Below, piece by piece: positions 1-11,301 of a stretch of DNA of 64,000 nt. The stretch's first letter is position 1. Each line of letters begins with the position of its first letter. The stretch is from NCBI GenBank assembly GCA_015680685.1, contig MNCI01037790.1, forward strand, positions 1 to 64,000. Direction: 5' to 3'. A program made the position numbers and the translations under genes. Source of the DNA: Gnetum montanum (lineage: Eukaryota; Streptophyta; Gnetopsida; Gnetales; Gnetaceae). The notes under the pieces were generated by a model, which searched no databases, was not told where the DNA came from, and was given only the letters and a program-made list of their open reading frames with translations.

Positions 1-135
1 TAGGCAAGATATGGCCCAACACATTCAACCAAGGTCACATTTTGCGAAGCCTTAGTGGGCCATAAGGTTGCCATTTTCAGGCCTTAGTGGGCTGTTAAAT
101 TACAAGTTTTAGGCTTTAAAGGGCCACCATGATGG
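1..135. repeat. Minisatellite, ~32-bp unit, first block
   Basis: About four degenerate copies of a unit built around AGGCCTTAGTGGGCC followed by an ATAAGGTT-type spacer. The same unit reappears at 2,280-2,405, so the sequence between (136-2,279) looks like an insertion into, or an expansion within, one repeat block. The block lies on the 3' side of the minus-strand Tat-1 gag-protease region. Confidence 0.6.
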
Positions 136-2279
136 AGGCCTATTTCATTGGGCAAGGTTACTACTTAGCAAAAGCAAGGTAAGACCTGGTAAAATAGAAC
201 AAAATATGATAAACTAGTTGAAACCAGGTACAAATGGTATTAAATTTAATATATGTTTAATAAAGTTATTTATTATTATTATTATGAATTTGTGTTGGGC
301 CGTTGCAAAGGCAGAGAGAGCAGTGGTGTCGCCCGTGCTGCACAGTGCAGGAGCTCGCCGAGGCGGTGCAGGGCGTGCACAGTGGAGGGCACGAGACAGA
401 GGAACATCCCACGTGCTTCAGGCAACTCAAGGCCAAGGCCATTGCAGTGCCAGCGCGGTCCTAGGCAGGGCAGCGCGGTCCTAGGAAATTTTCCAGCAAA
501 AAAATTTTATAAAGCTTTTAAACGGATTGATCCCATTCTTTTGTTAGAGGCATTCTAGCGTACCTTTCATAATTGTAAGGTTTTTAATGTGTTATTTGTA
601 TTTTTAGTTTTCTCCAGCTCGGCATGGTGATGGGCAGTGAGTTGGTAATCAAGCCGATTAGATTGGCTTTCCACTGAACTAATCATTCTCTGTGTGGATT
701 TTCCCAGATTTCCCCATCAATCCTTTGTGTACTCCTCTGGTTTCATAATTTTTAAGTAGCCATTTGTAATGCATCTTGTGTGTCTCTTCTCTTCCATGGT
801 TTGATTTGTGTGTGATGTTTGAGATTATTTGTTGATTTGCGGGATTTCCGCTGCCAAAATTGATGGGCAGGGATTTTCCGTGTGGGCTGGCAATCACCAA
901 TTATTCATTCGCTTGGATAGCAGGGAATGAAACAACTGCTGCTACGTTCTGCTGTTGAGAATGATTTCACTGTTGATGAGGATCATAAGAATGGAGTGGC
1001 GAATGCGAAGAAGGACCCGACAAGAGGAGTAGGAATGCAGCATACCAACTTCCTACTTTGCATTTGATTGTAGAAATTGGTAGTTGGTGTCAGGCAACGG
1101 ACGCGTTCTCAGGCTCCTTGGGGCTAATGATATGATTCTGTTCTATTTGTTCTGCACTGCATCACTTAATTTCAAGGATGATTGCCTCAATTTGACCGTT
1201 CTGTCATAATAATCAGGAGAGTAGGGTAGTTATTGCTACCAGTTATGAGGCGGCAAATAGTTGCTTAATAGTGAGCTACCGCGGAGTTCTTACTGCCAAA
1301 TATGTGGAGACTAGATTTGTTCATGTGGGTCTTTTGCATCATAGTTTTAACTCACAACATGGATGCCTTGCAAGGCGGTGCTGCTTTCCAGAGGAATGTT
1401 TTGCAGCAGCTTCGGACCCGATGACCCAGAGGCAGTTGTCCGAAAGGTTCACAAGTAAGTTCAAATTGAGCTAGTGAGTTTAGAATCCTAGTAATGCTCT
1501 TCACTTATCCATTTTTTCTTCACGTTTATGGGACACTATATCTTATATGATCCCGTGCATTTAATTTAAATCTATGTGTAGTTTTGGTCTTTTGATCATT
1601 AATTACTTTTGATCTCCTTGTTTGTAATTTCCTAGAAAATATTATCTTTAGATTCCTTTATTGAAATGAATTATTTTCCTGGTTTAGAGAAATGGGCATT
1701 TTGCCAAAGGCAATGGTGCACTATCTAGGAATACTAGGATGGAACATTGGTGCAAATCAAGAATTTTTCACACAATGGAGAAAGTTAGTAAGAAAAATTA
1801 ACCTGCACCAAGTATTCTATTATGTACATAATGTTGTAATTGCATGTTTGCAGGTATATTGTAGTTAATGATTTCATGTGTTACGGCTATAATGGTTATT
1901 AATGTTTACTTGGTTTATTGTTATTTGTAGGCCTCATGCAATGATGTTGATGTAGTTGGTGATGACATACTGGATGAGCCTCTTTCTTCCTCCCATGCAT
2001 TAGTTTTTGTCTATTTGATGAATTTGTTGATGACTATTGTTATATGTTGCACAATCCAACCTTGGTTTTGGACATTTATGTATGTATATGTTTGCATCGT
2101 TGTACAATGTGATTTCGGCTATGTATCAATTTTATAAACATAAACAGTAGATGTAACAAGGCAATAAAAATCTATTGTAATGAAAATTATAATGCTAGGC
2201 AAGTGAAACTCGCAAACAATGTTATCAACTAGATTAGCTAGAATGTTGGTACAGGGGTGAAAATAAGAGGTCATCATAC
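136..2279. other. Segment interrupting the minisatellite; holds host-gene fragments
   Basis: This stretch has base composition unlike its neighbours: 295-500 is GC-rich, with a repeated CAGCGCGGTCCTAGG motif near 450-485, while 1,500-2,279 is AT-rich and intron-like. It holds one recognisable host exon (GluRS, 1,688-1,787) and short open stretches I cannot assign: 927-1,067 (46 codons starting MKQLLLRSAV) and 1,271-1,474. A sequence at about 1,930-2,010 looks exon-like, being acidic after a TTTGTAG acceptor-like site, but I do not recognise it. No terminal repeats or target duplication were found at the edges, so the vector is unknown. Confidence 0.4.
1688..1787 (+). pseudogene. Glutamyl-tRNA synthetase exon fragment
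   Basis: A 100-nt open stretch that reads EMGILPKAMVHYLGILGWN and continues to a QEFFT motif. This matches the segment of organelle/bacterial-type glutamyl-tRNA synthetase just after the KMSKS-type region (a GFLP-x-A-x-x-N-Y-L-A-L-L-GW block followed by EFFT). The enzyme charges tRNA-Glu in plastids and mitochondria. The exon is bracketed by an AG acceptor (TTTCCTGGTTTAG) and a GTAAGA donor, and its length fits 33 codons plus one split base. Intact splice sites indicate capture from genomic DNA, not from spliced mRNA. It is antisense to the flanking Tat-1 element. No other GluRS exon is recognisable nearby, so it is a fragment and not a working gene. Confidence 0.7.
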
Positions 2280-2405
2280 TCACTAGTTTTAGGCCCTAGC
2301 ATACCATAATGTTGCCAGTTTGAGGACTTAGCAAGTCATAAGATTAGAAATTTTAGGCCTTAGTAGGCTGTAAGGTTACTAGTTTTAGGCCTTAGTGGGC
2401 CATGG
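2280..2405. repeat. Minisatellite, ~32-bp unit, second block
   Basis: Four degenerate copies of the same AGGCCTTAGTGGGCC-centred unit seen at 1-135, in the same orientation. The 2,406-2,640 stretch that follows (toward the protease) holds no recognisable gene. Confidence 0.6.
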
Positions 2406-2645
2406 TCCATACTTGCCTAGCAAGTATGGGATAGTGTCGAAAGGGCATATAGAAATAAAACAAATATGAAACATGGTATAAGGTTGTAAAGGTGAACAAG
2501 CTTCCATTAGCAAAAGAAGGGATAATATATCTATAATGCATTTGTTGCTTGATCTTTGATAAATCAAAGGGCTTCCTTTGCACAATTGCACTCTCATCAT
2601 GTTGCTTGTTTGACATGACAATTGGTATGTATTTTCATTGATTGG

Positions 2646-3060
2646 TTAATGCCATACGTTTGGTGACTTTAGCTTCATTGTTATTATTGTTGTTAGTTTT
2701 GCTCTTAGTACAGGCCCTAGCTTGAGCTTTGGGAGTTTTCTCTTGAAACTCCACCTTTGAATCTTGGTTGATGTTGACATAGTAACCAAAGGTAGCAACA
2801 TGTTGTCTCTATGAATAACTATTTCCCCTCCCTCATAGGGCAAGTGAAACTCTTGATGTATAGGGGATGAGATTGCATGGAGCTTAGCTAACCATGACCT
2901 TCCTAGGATCAAGTTGAATCCAAGTGTCTCTTCAACCACTAGGAATTTTGCGGATGTAGGGAATTGCTCACAGGCTATGAAATCCAAGGAGATAGAACAT
3001 CACACCACTACTCGTGACCCATTAAATAATTTGAGTGCTAAGGTAGTGGTTTCTTAGATG
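2646..3060 (-). pseudogene. Tat-1 retropepsin (protease) remnant
   Basis: Minus-strand translation contains FLVVEETLGFNLILGRSWL followed by a conserved histidine region (SPIHQEFHLPYEG). This is the C-terminal half of a Ty3/gypsy aspartic protease: the hydrophobic-ILGR-x-W-L motif is the second signature of retropepsins. The N-terminal D-S/T-G catalytic motif is not readable because of decay. The copy at 12,700-13,200 has the equivalent LFLGRPWF. It follows gag on the same strand, and no reverse transcriptase follows it. Lineage (Tat/Ogre-like) is inferred from the gag and the long LTR. Confidence 0.65.
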
Positions 3061-3112
3061 TTCTTGATTAAGCCTAGTTTGTTAACAATAGAAAATGGTA
3101 TCACATTAGTTA

Positions 3113-5076
3113 TTAAACCTCTCCATTTTGAGAGTCAATCTTCATTTCACTATCATGGAAGTTGAGCATGGATTGTTGTCCATTTTCTCTAAGTAAAGCT
3201 TGCTCAATAATAGAGTGAATTGAATCTTTGTTGGTAGGCATGTCTTTGCTCATAAGGATAGGAGTCAACACTTGAGCTAGTGCATCTGTGTGAGTATGAG
3301 AAGTCATGATTAGGTCATATAAGTTTAGTGACATGTTCTTTTGTTTAAAGGACCATTTTTCTTGTTTCATAATTGTGAGGAAATTCTTTCCCTTAGCATG
3401 TGACCTTTCAACCTTAGTGGTCTTAACCTCCTCCATCTTTTCTAGAGTTTGTGGCCTAGGCTTTAGTGCATGTGCCTTGGGCTTTTTATCCATAAGGTGT
3501 AGTTGATCTCAATGTATGTCTAGGTGTGTTATCTTCAGTGGGCTTAGTTATTGGTTTGGAAATAGGTTAATTTTGTCATCATTGTGATGATGATTTCTTG
3601 CTAACCTTTGAGTTGTGGGTCACTATAGGTGAGCTTTGATAACTAGTTATTGTAGTTTTACTTGTTGAAGGTGGAGGGACTTGGACAATGAATGGTTCTT
3701 TAGGCTTTGGATGATTGGTAACTCATGGTCTAGGTTGCGAAGGTGATGCCACTATAAATGGGACATGTATGATGAAAGGCTTCTTAGGGGTTGGAGGAGG
3801 TGGTATCCATATGATGAAGGGATCTCTAAGCTTTTTGTTTTCGAACTCAAGTGACACTTTGATGACAAATGGTTCCCTAGGAGGATTAGACCATTTGGTT
3901 TCCATGAATGAGGCTACAATGTACGAGTTATTATTGGTGCTTGGGGAGTTAGGCTCATTCAACACTAGCTTTCCACTTTCTATCATTATTTAGAGGTCAT
4001 TCTTTAATGATAGGAAAAAATTGATGTCATGATGAACCATTTGATGATCATGGCAGTACCTATCTAGCCTAAAGAACTTCAGTAGCTTTGGATCATCTTT
4101 GGTTGCTATCATTGGGTCTCTAGCTATGTCACTAGGATGATCATGCCTCTTGTGAGCTTCTCCAAATAGTTGTTTATGTTGTATATGGTTTTCTTTAAGA
4201 AACTGTTCTAAAAGCTCAAAGTGCTTCATCAGTAACCTAGTGTACTTAGCCCTATTCTTTCATCCAAAGTTTTGTCTTGGTTGATTTGGGGCATAGGAAG
4301 TGGATGGTTGCAATGATTCTTGAGATGTGTTATGTGGTGGTGATTCCCACCTCTCTATCTATGTTGAATCTTTAGTCACTACAGCCATAGTTGTATGTTC
4401 TTGCTTGGTTTTATCCCTATCCTTCCTCACATGTTGCTTTTTATATGCCACATGGGCTACATTGTTGTTGGGATCAACTACCTCCTTGATGTTGCTAGTT
4501 TGCAAAAAGGCTTGGCTTAGTAACCAAGGCTCCAAGTAATAGAGCTTTGACTTCATGAAGTTATTTGTTACTCCCTTAAAGATGGCAAAGAGGTTTCAAA
4601 GATAGGCTCTAGAATCTCATTAAGTGTTGAATTCCATCTTTGAATGAACTTTTTGAATACTTCAAGTGGCCCCTACTTTACCTTCATCAATTGATCTAAT
4701 GTCACAGCTAGCTTCAAGTTGTATCTAACGGGATTGACAAATTGGTTTACTCAGTTCTCAAGGAAAGATATGGAATCTCTATGTAAGGTTCAATACCAAT
4801 CTAGAGCTTTACCTTTAAAGAACATGGGGAAAATCCAAGTATCATATGTGGCTAAGCTTGCAAAAAGACACACTCAAACCAAATGGTGACCAAGCATGCA
4901 TTGGGATCCCATTCACCATTGTATTTGGTAAATTTTGAAATAGGAAAGCCCATAGGTAATATTATTTTAGGTATTGTAGGGCTTATAGGATCATCTTGAT
5001 AAAAGTCTATAACCTTTATTTTCTGAGTTATATTAGCCTTGAGCTTTTGTAGCTCTTTGGTAAGGCCTGGGATCAT
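3113..5076 (-). pseudogene. Tat-1 gag remnant
   Basis: Decayed Ty3/gypsy gag on the minus strand in several open pieces. The N-terminal piece (5,076-4,852) carries the motif MGFPISKFTKYNGEWDPNA, matching the F-x-x-x-KY-DG-x-x-DP signature at the start of plant gag domains. The piece at 4,229-3,990 ends RYCHDHQMVHHDINFFLSLK, a zinc-knuckle-like C-x-x-H...H-D-x-x-x-x-F-x-L-K block typical of Tat/Ogre gag, but the second cysteine position is lost. The 3,493-3,113 piece is a lysine-rich linker before protease. Stops and frameshifts separate the pieces. The whole block is repeated, diverged, at 13,210-15,180 (Tat-2). Confidence 0.65.
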
Positions 5077-7086
5077 TTAGAATGCTTGATCCAAGCCTTG
5101 GGGAATCCCTATGGGCCATAGTGTTTATGTTGATTGTTGAGAAGGGAGTTGTGAGACTTGAGGTTGTACAATTAATGTTGGCATAGAGGGAAGAGGTCAT
5201 GTGTCCACTTTTGCAAGTAGGTTAAACAAGAAGAAAGATGTTTGAGTTGGAACTAGTGATATAAAGGGATCAAAGGAAGTATGAGAGGTAGACAGTGAGG
5301 ATCCTGCTAGCATGAAAAAGGGAGATAGTGAAGTAGACATCATCAAGGCTAGATGCATGAGATGAGATTATATTGCAAAGAACATGGATGAGAACAAAGA
5401 GATTGATTGAGGCATGGGTAGTTCCTAGTGTGTGATGATGATGAGTGTAGACCCAAGCATAGTATGATGGGCAGGGGTAGAAGAAGATTAGGGAACTTAT
5501 CCCATAGATGAGATAGGGGAGGTTGAACTAGAAGCAATAATTTAGGGAGTTGATTATTGGAAATGACTTATAATAAAGGTGTTGGGCTTTGGTTTAGCCT
5601 CAAACGCATCCTACTCTTCTTTTTGACCTTCCAAATTAAGCTTCTCACTTCACTCGTCTACTTCTATGAGTTGTATGAGCAATTGTGCATAAACATTAAT
5701 GAGGGGGATTTTATCATAATGCAATGGGATGTATTCTTTCCCATCCCTGTGTATAATTTCAAATTTTCGTTTAGCATCAAATTTGAAGTGTGGTATCAAG
5801 TAACTGGCTTGTATCTTGGTACAAAGAAAGTTTTAGAACTCCTCATTGATGACCATGAAATCTAGGTTTTTACCCTTTTCCTAAGCGATTATCTTCCTTG
5901 TATGATTGTAGGGTCTTTCAGGTCATAGATGCAAACTACATCTTGGCTGGAGGTCATGTATGTAAGGTCTAGTGGTAATATAGTTGATCTATGAAAAGGC
6001 ATTAATTGGTACCAGCAAGACCAAGCTTGGCTAGCAAAAACTAAGCTAGGCTTTGAAAAGTCCAACAATTGTAAAAATCTAAATATGGAAAAGGTGTTTA
6101 TTTGTAATATGTTGCATTTTGGAAAGATATGCTAGTATTTTTCCAAAAATATGCACGTGATAAAAAGAGAAATTTTTTTAGTATGCTTTTTAAAAGTGTA
6201 TTGGTGTATTTTCATTTTATAGAAACTATGTTGGGTATTATTGTGCAATAAAGAAAATATTTTATTTTTCAAAAGATACATTAGGTATCTTGAAAATCAA
6301 TGCTCGGGTTTGTAGGGATGAGAAAATCTAATTAGTTCACCAAAACTACGTTGGGTAGTTTGGTAAAAGGGGAAAGGATGAGGATGTTTGATTTAATTTT
6401 TAATTAATGAAAGAAAAATTCCAATAAGTGGAATTGCCCAAGGTGCAAAAGGGGCATGGTTGGAAATGATGGAAACTACAACTACAAGTGTAGTGCAAGG
6501 TAGTGCAAGGTATAGTGATAAGGATGTGCATTGCACTTAGAAAAATGTGACAACTTTTTGCATTGGTAAAACCAACTATGTTGGCTTTGCCAACAAGGGT
6601 TATGCTAGAGGAGGGGAAGCAATCAATTACCTTTTCCAACAAAACAACATTGATGATAGCCCCTCTCAAAAAAGATGCATTGGTTTTTAAAAAAGATATG
6701 TGTAAAATGTTTGATTTTTCCAACACCATGTTGGGATTTTGAAGAGAGCCATGTTGTCTTTAATCACAAAATTTCATGGTAGGGGATTTGGGTGGTTGAG
6801 GCTAAGCTACATTGGTCATTGGGACACACAAAGGTAGGTTTTAGCTAGGATAAATTGTAGGTTTTATTAACAACCATGCTTGCTTCAAAAATCTACCAAC
6901 TGATGTGAAAATTTTGTGAAAATCCAAACCACCTACAACTACTATGCTAGGTTTTAGTTGTAGGAAAAATGGGTAGCAACATTGGTTTTTCTTGGAAAAT
7001 TTTTTTGGTATGATTTTAAATGTTTTATGTTGTAGAAAATTTTATTTTAAAAGGAAAATTAGATTTTGGTGAAGAGATTTGATTGA
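5077..7086 (-). other. Tat-1 leader between PBS and gag, with short motif repeats
   Basis: No coding sequence is supported here. From 5,990 to about 6,990 the sequence contains scattered variants of ATGTTGG, GCTAGGTTT and CCAACAT separated by AT-rich spacers. The equivalent leader of Tat-2 (15,180-16,650) has a different motif (CACATGATGG). The plus-strand open frame at 5,557-5,865 has no recognisable similarity and is treated as chance. Confidence 0.5.
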
Positions 7087-7105
7087 GGCCCTCTTTCTAG
7101 TACCA
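7087..7105 (-). promoter_or_regulatory. Tat-1 primer binding site
   Basis: On the minus strand the sequence TGGTACTAGAAAGAGGGCC lies about 10 nt downstream of the LTR end. Tat-2 has the equivalent at 16,651-16,672, and the element entering the right end of the window has TGGTGCTAGAAGGAGGGC at 63,722-63,739. Three independent copies in the right place support a tRNA-primer site. I cannot name the tRNA with confidence. Confidence 0.5.
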
Positions 7106-7115
7106 GAAACTATAA

Positions 7116-8757
7116 TGCTTGAGAAATTTGGTTGCTAGAAAATTGAAAATTCTAACTGAAATAGTTTAACTTCGAATTTCAGTGGCCTCCAAGAAGAGGA
7201 TCTAAAGCACCTTGGATAGTATTAGTGATTACCAAGTGACTTAAAAAGTGTAAATAGGTGTAAATAATTTAAATGGAAATGCAAATCTAATTTAAGAAAA
7301 GAGCACAAAATTTAAACTTGGAATAAACTTGTAGAGATAAATAAACTACTAATGTTTATTAAAATAATAAAAATATTACATGAGAAGAGTTTCAAGATGT
7401 ACAAGAATATGCCAAGATGTACAAGGAGTTGCACAAATGAAGCTTGAAGTCTATTGAAGTTGGCTTGTTGCATTCTATAGTTAGCCCTAAAATCTAGGTA
7501 CTTCCCAACTTTAATCACCAAACAACCATAGGGGTTTTTTAGCTTGGATCTACAACATTGGTAAACAAGGGGTAAGGTATATGCAATGTTGGTTGTAAAG
7601 GAGGACAATGTATGTGCAAAATTGGTTGCAAAGTGGGGTAAGGTATGTGCAATGTTGGTTGGAAAGGGTGGGGAGGGGTGGGGAGGGTAAGTAAGATGTT
7701 TGAATTCTTATTGCAATGGTATTACAGTAAAAGTATCCAATGCTTAGGTAGATGCCAATTTACTCAAAAATTATTGCAAATTCTAATGGTTTTTTGGTGC
7801 TCAAGGTTACACAAGGTTGTGAAGTTTGCTCAACCAAAAAATCTAAAAAACCCCTACAATGTGTTTGAAATTTTCATTTATAGACCATAGGGTTGCTAGT
7901 TTTTTGCTACAAATTTCTCCCATGATTACTGAAAAATTGGTATTAATTTGCAAGTGTAACAGGAATTTACCTCTAGTGTAGTATCCATTTATGATAAGTT
8001 TTGATACTTCCAAGGCCCTCAAAACTATGATGGATACCATAAATAGTAAAGAAAATTTTGGCATACCATGTTGGCTCCACCCAACTATGTTATCCTTGTG
8101 GTATCCATGTTGAAATGTTGGAGAAATGCTAGAATTGTGAAGAAACCAAACCTCCAACCACACCAATGATAGCTTTGTGAAGTCATGCTAAGGGTTTAGG
8201 AACTTTTTAGAATTGGTAAAGAAACAATAGAATTATTGGAGTAACATTGAGCTTGCTGAAAAAACGAAAATCCCAACTCCAACACTAGGTTTTGTGAAAA
8301 AGTAAAAATCCCATAACCCCAACATTGGCTTTTGTAACATCCATGCTAAAGGTTATGAAAACTCTACTAGCAAGTATTTGGAAAATGAAAATCCAAACCC
8401 CCCAACATATGGTGTAGGTGGTTCTAGCGTAGTTGAGGTTATGGCCCATGTAAGACCCATGGAAATGCCAAATTTGGTAGTTCCTAAGGTATTTTTGACC
8501 TTCCCAAGCCCAAACATAGACATGGTATGAATTTTTGCACTTGTGAAATGAGGCTATGACAACTTATGAGGCATTTTTTAGCCTTAGAAAGTTAAAGTAT
8601 ATGGGATTTCCTCTCTTGGTTTACAAAGCCTACATTTTTACAATGAAATTCTAGCCTTGAGTTTTGATGGTAAAGGTTACAAGTTGCAACATGAAATTTC
8701 CTGGTTGTGTTTCATTCTCTCTTTTTTTTGATAAATTATAGAAACACTATTTTAACA
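7116..8757 (-). mobile_element. Tat-1 LTR (5' LTR, minus orientation)
   Basis: Left edge is next to the PBS. Right edge begins TGTTAAAATAG when read on the minus strand, matching TGTTAGGATAG at the Tat-2 LTR. The first ~200 nt next to the PBS and the last ~150 nt are recognisably similar to 16,686-17,989, while the centre differs because of repeated ATGTTGG/CCAACAT motifs. No purine-rich tract adjoins the right edge, so it is unclear whether this LTR is also the 3' LTR of Tat-2. Plus-strand frames inside (for example 7,645-7,890) are not genes. Confidence 0.5.
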
Positions 8758-9439
8758 ATGTGGTTGTGTATGTATGAAAGGAAAGAAATTTATGTGTGAA
8801 GCTACATAGAATGTATTTACTTCAATGATTGCTTTTGGTGTCGACACATTGGCTAGTGTGTGGGACTATTGCATACATTGTGTGGACTTTGAGCTCCTCT
8901 CTTTACTTCACACACATTTGTGCTTTCTTCTTATGATTTTGATGAGTAAGCATTTTGAGGTTCCTTTTTTGCCTTGAATCACTGGTCAAGTAAGTGGTTG
9001 ATATTTTTACATTTTTACTTTGGTGTGCCTTGTGAATTCTTCTAAGGCTGTTCAAAATAGATAAGGGCATAGGCATGAAAATTTAGGTCTTGTGCCCTCC
9101 TAATGCTATTGTTCTAGATCTTAAAAGTAGAAATGTAATGGTGTTGATGTAGGAGTATCATGGCATGCTAAGGTTTGAGTTTGGATCTGACCATCAAATG
9201 TGTATTCAAGTTTTCATAAGCATAGGAACATGCGCAGTGATAAGTGCTTCCTTACATGTTTAATGTAGTGTCAAATATCATGCAAGGTCCCTCTCACTTC
9301 CATTTCCATGATGAGAGCCTATCATAGAAGATATTAGAAAATTCAATGGATGTTGCATCCCTATAGCATTACAAGCCAACGTTGGATAATTTAATTGACA
9401 TTTGTCAACAACCTCACAACAATCCTATTGTTGGGATGT
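8758..9439. other. Unassigned AT-rich spacer
   Basis: Between the Tat-1 LTR and the first captured gene fragment. I see no gene, RNA or clear repeat. The last ~100 nt before 9,440 could be an unrecognised upstream part of the BOI-like fragment. Confidence 0.3.
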
Positions 9440-9945
9440 TGCTCCATCCAAAAATTGCTATATCAATTGGCCTATGATTGTCTTTGGAGGATGAGTAGCC
9501 AAATGCCACAAAATCATTTGTGGCTAGATGTGATGCACTGTCTATATTTCCCTCATTGATGAATGATTTATCATCTCAGTTGCAAAAGAAACAAGAGGAG
9601 ATAGACTAGCTATTGAGATTGCAAGTGGATGAATTGAAGAAAATTCAAGCATTCACATTATTTCATATTGTTGCTAGGGGAAGTCTTCTTGAGATGCATG
9701 AGAGAAAAGGCCCTTGAAATAGAGAAGACCCCTCTCAAAGTTCATGAACTTGAAGAGCATGTAAAGCAACCAAAACTAGAAGCTTGTTTATGGCAAGGAA
9801 AAGCTAAGGATCATGAGGCTATGATCATTACCTTAAGAAAAGGCCTTCAACAAGCTATGGGATAGGTTAGAGGCTAGAGCAAGGAGGTTGTAGTGATAGT
9901 GAAGCTGCTAATGTACAGTTAATTCATCTAGACAAAAATTGTGAG
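9440..9945 (+). pseudogene. BOI/S-ribonuclease-binding-type RING protein fragment
   Basis: Plus-strand translation in two frames joined by one frameshift near 9,670-9,720 gives the coiled-coil signature of the plant BOI/BRG/SBP1 family. It begins with a LSLEDE block, then LSSQLQKKQEEID, LLRLQVDELKKI, then (second frame, 9,668-9,865) CMREKALEIEK, VHELEEHVKQ, and AKDHEAMIITLRKGLQQAMG. After this come the residues GGCSDSEAA, which match the EGCGDSEADDAA linker that precedes the RING in this family. These proteins are E3 ubiquitin ligases that restrain cell death and gibberellin responses. The C-terminal RING (Cys/His cluster) is absent or unreadable. There are at least four in-frame stops, several at CAA/CAG or TGG positions. 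Antisense to the Tat elements. Confidence 0.75.
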
Positions 9946-10599
9946 ATTCAGTGCCTTCATTTGTCAAGGGCTACTATGAATTTATATGATAAGAGACTTT
10001 GAAAACTTTGTTATGCTCTGAGGTCTACACACTACCTCCACATGCTAACCAATGTGTGGAATTTATCGGTTCAGTGTGTAGGCATATTAAAGACATGTTT
10101 TGTGGTGTTCACATCTGCCTAGGACTACCTTGAAGCCATTGTGGTTATTGTAAACTTGGGACTTCCTATTTATGGTTGTAATTTGGATTAATATCTTTGG
10201 ATCTATTGTGTGGCAATCCATGCATAACATAATTCATGTCACCAAGTAAACAAGAGAAGAAGAAGTTCACCTAAACTACTTCAAAGGAATATTTAGAACA
10301 TACAATGGATATCATATTAGAAGGCTTAGGTAAGTTATCGTGTTGAACAAAATTACAAAGGCTTGATGTTGAACAAAATTATTAAAGCTTACAACATTAT
10401 CAATATCATGGATATCCTAAATATTCATAATTCAACATTTTAGTCAATGTTTCTCCCTCAAGGAAGATAGAAAATATGGAAGACCAAATCTAGATCAATG
10501 CAAATTCAATAGGAAAACTTACATCCATTTTCACACCTCTCCTCATAAAAGATCCCTAATTTTTCTTCAACATGTGGGCCTTGGCGTACAAAAGTGGTG

Positions 10600-11215
10600 T
10601 CTTTGCAGGCTAGTTATTTACTATTGGTGAGGGAGAATTTGGGGTTTTATCACATGGAGAAAAAAAGAAATTTACTTTTTTCCAAAATGTTCTATCACTT
10701 AAAGACTTAAGGACTATACATGCAGCATGTGGAGTGTGGAACACTACAACAGTTGTAGAAGTTATGGTTGGATCATCAAGTTCTAGCAACTCTTCATCTA
10801 TTAACATTTTCATGTGGTGTGATGGGAACAAAGGAAGGATTGGTCATGGTGATAAGGAATCATAGCTTGTACCAACATGCATGATTACTCTTATCCATCA
10901 CAACTTGTCGAGTTGCTGCTAGTCATAGTCTTATAGTTGCCTTAACTACCATAGGGCACATATATACCATGCAAAGTTCTATGTATGGTCAGCTTGGATG
11001 TCCTCAAGCTAATGAAAAGCTCCCTATGCATGTTGAAGGAAAGGAATTCTTGGAAAATGATTTTGTTGAGGACATAGCTTGTGGTGCATACCATGCAATG
11101 GTCTTGATAGCCAAAATAGAAGTATACACCTAGGAAAAATGACTCAATGGGTAGTTAGGCCACAACAGATGTTAACACATTGACTTTAGTAGAAGCTTTG
11201 AAGGAGTTAGAAAGG
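10600..11215 (+). pseudogene. RCC1-repeat (PRAF-type) protein fragment
   Basis: Plus-strand translation gives consecutive RCC1 blades: LFTIGEGEFGVLSHG, then AACGVWNTTTVVEVMVGSSS, then GNKGRIGHGDKES, then HIYTMQSSMYGQLGCPQAN, then FVEDIACGAYHAMVLIAK and EVYT. This order, and the AACGVWHTAAVVEVMVG insertion, are diagnostic of plant PRAF proteins (PH, RCC1 and FYVE domains). The PH and FYVE parts are absent. A TTTGCAG acceptor-like site precedes the first blade, and the next codon is TAG where the family has glutamine, suggesting an exon captured with its intron border. At least three stops (glutamine, tryptophan and arginine/lysine sites) make it non-functional. Confidence 0.75.
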
Positions 11216-11301
11216 TTGTTAATGCAGTTTATGTTATAGTAGAACCAAAGAAGGGTGACACACCTGACAATGAAATATATTGATAGGGAATTAAAATTTT
11301 T

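Noticed and set aside
218-558. Two overlapping plus-strand frames in the GC-rich start of the window
   Set aside because: Low-complexity Arg/Ala-rich translation in both frames, no start context and no family resemblance; open because of base composition.
10000-10200. RING-finger part of the BOI-like fragment
   Set aside because: Some cysteine and histidine codons occur, but the C-x2-C...C-x-H-x-x-C spacing is not met in any frame.
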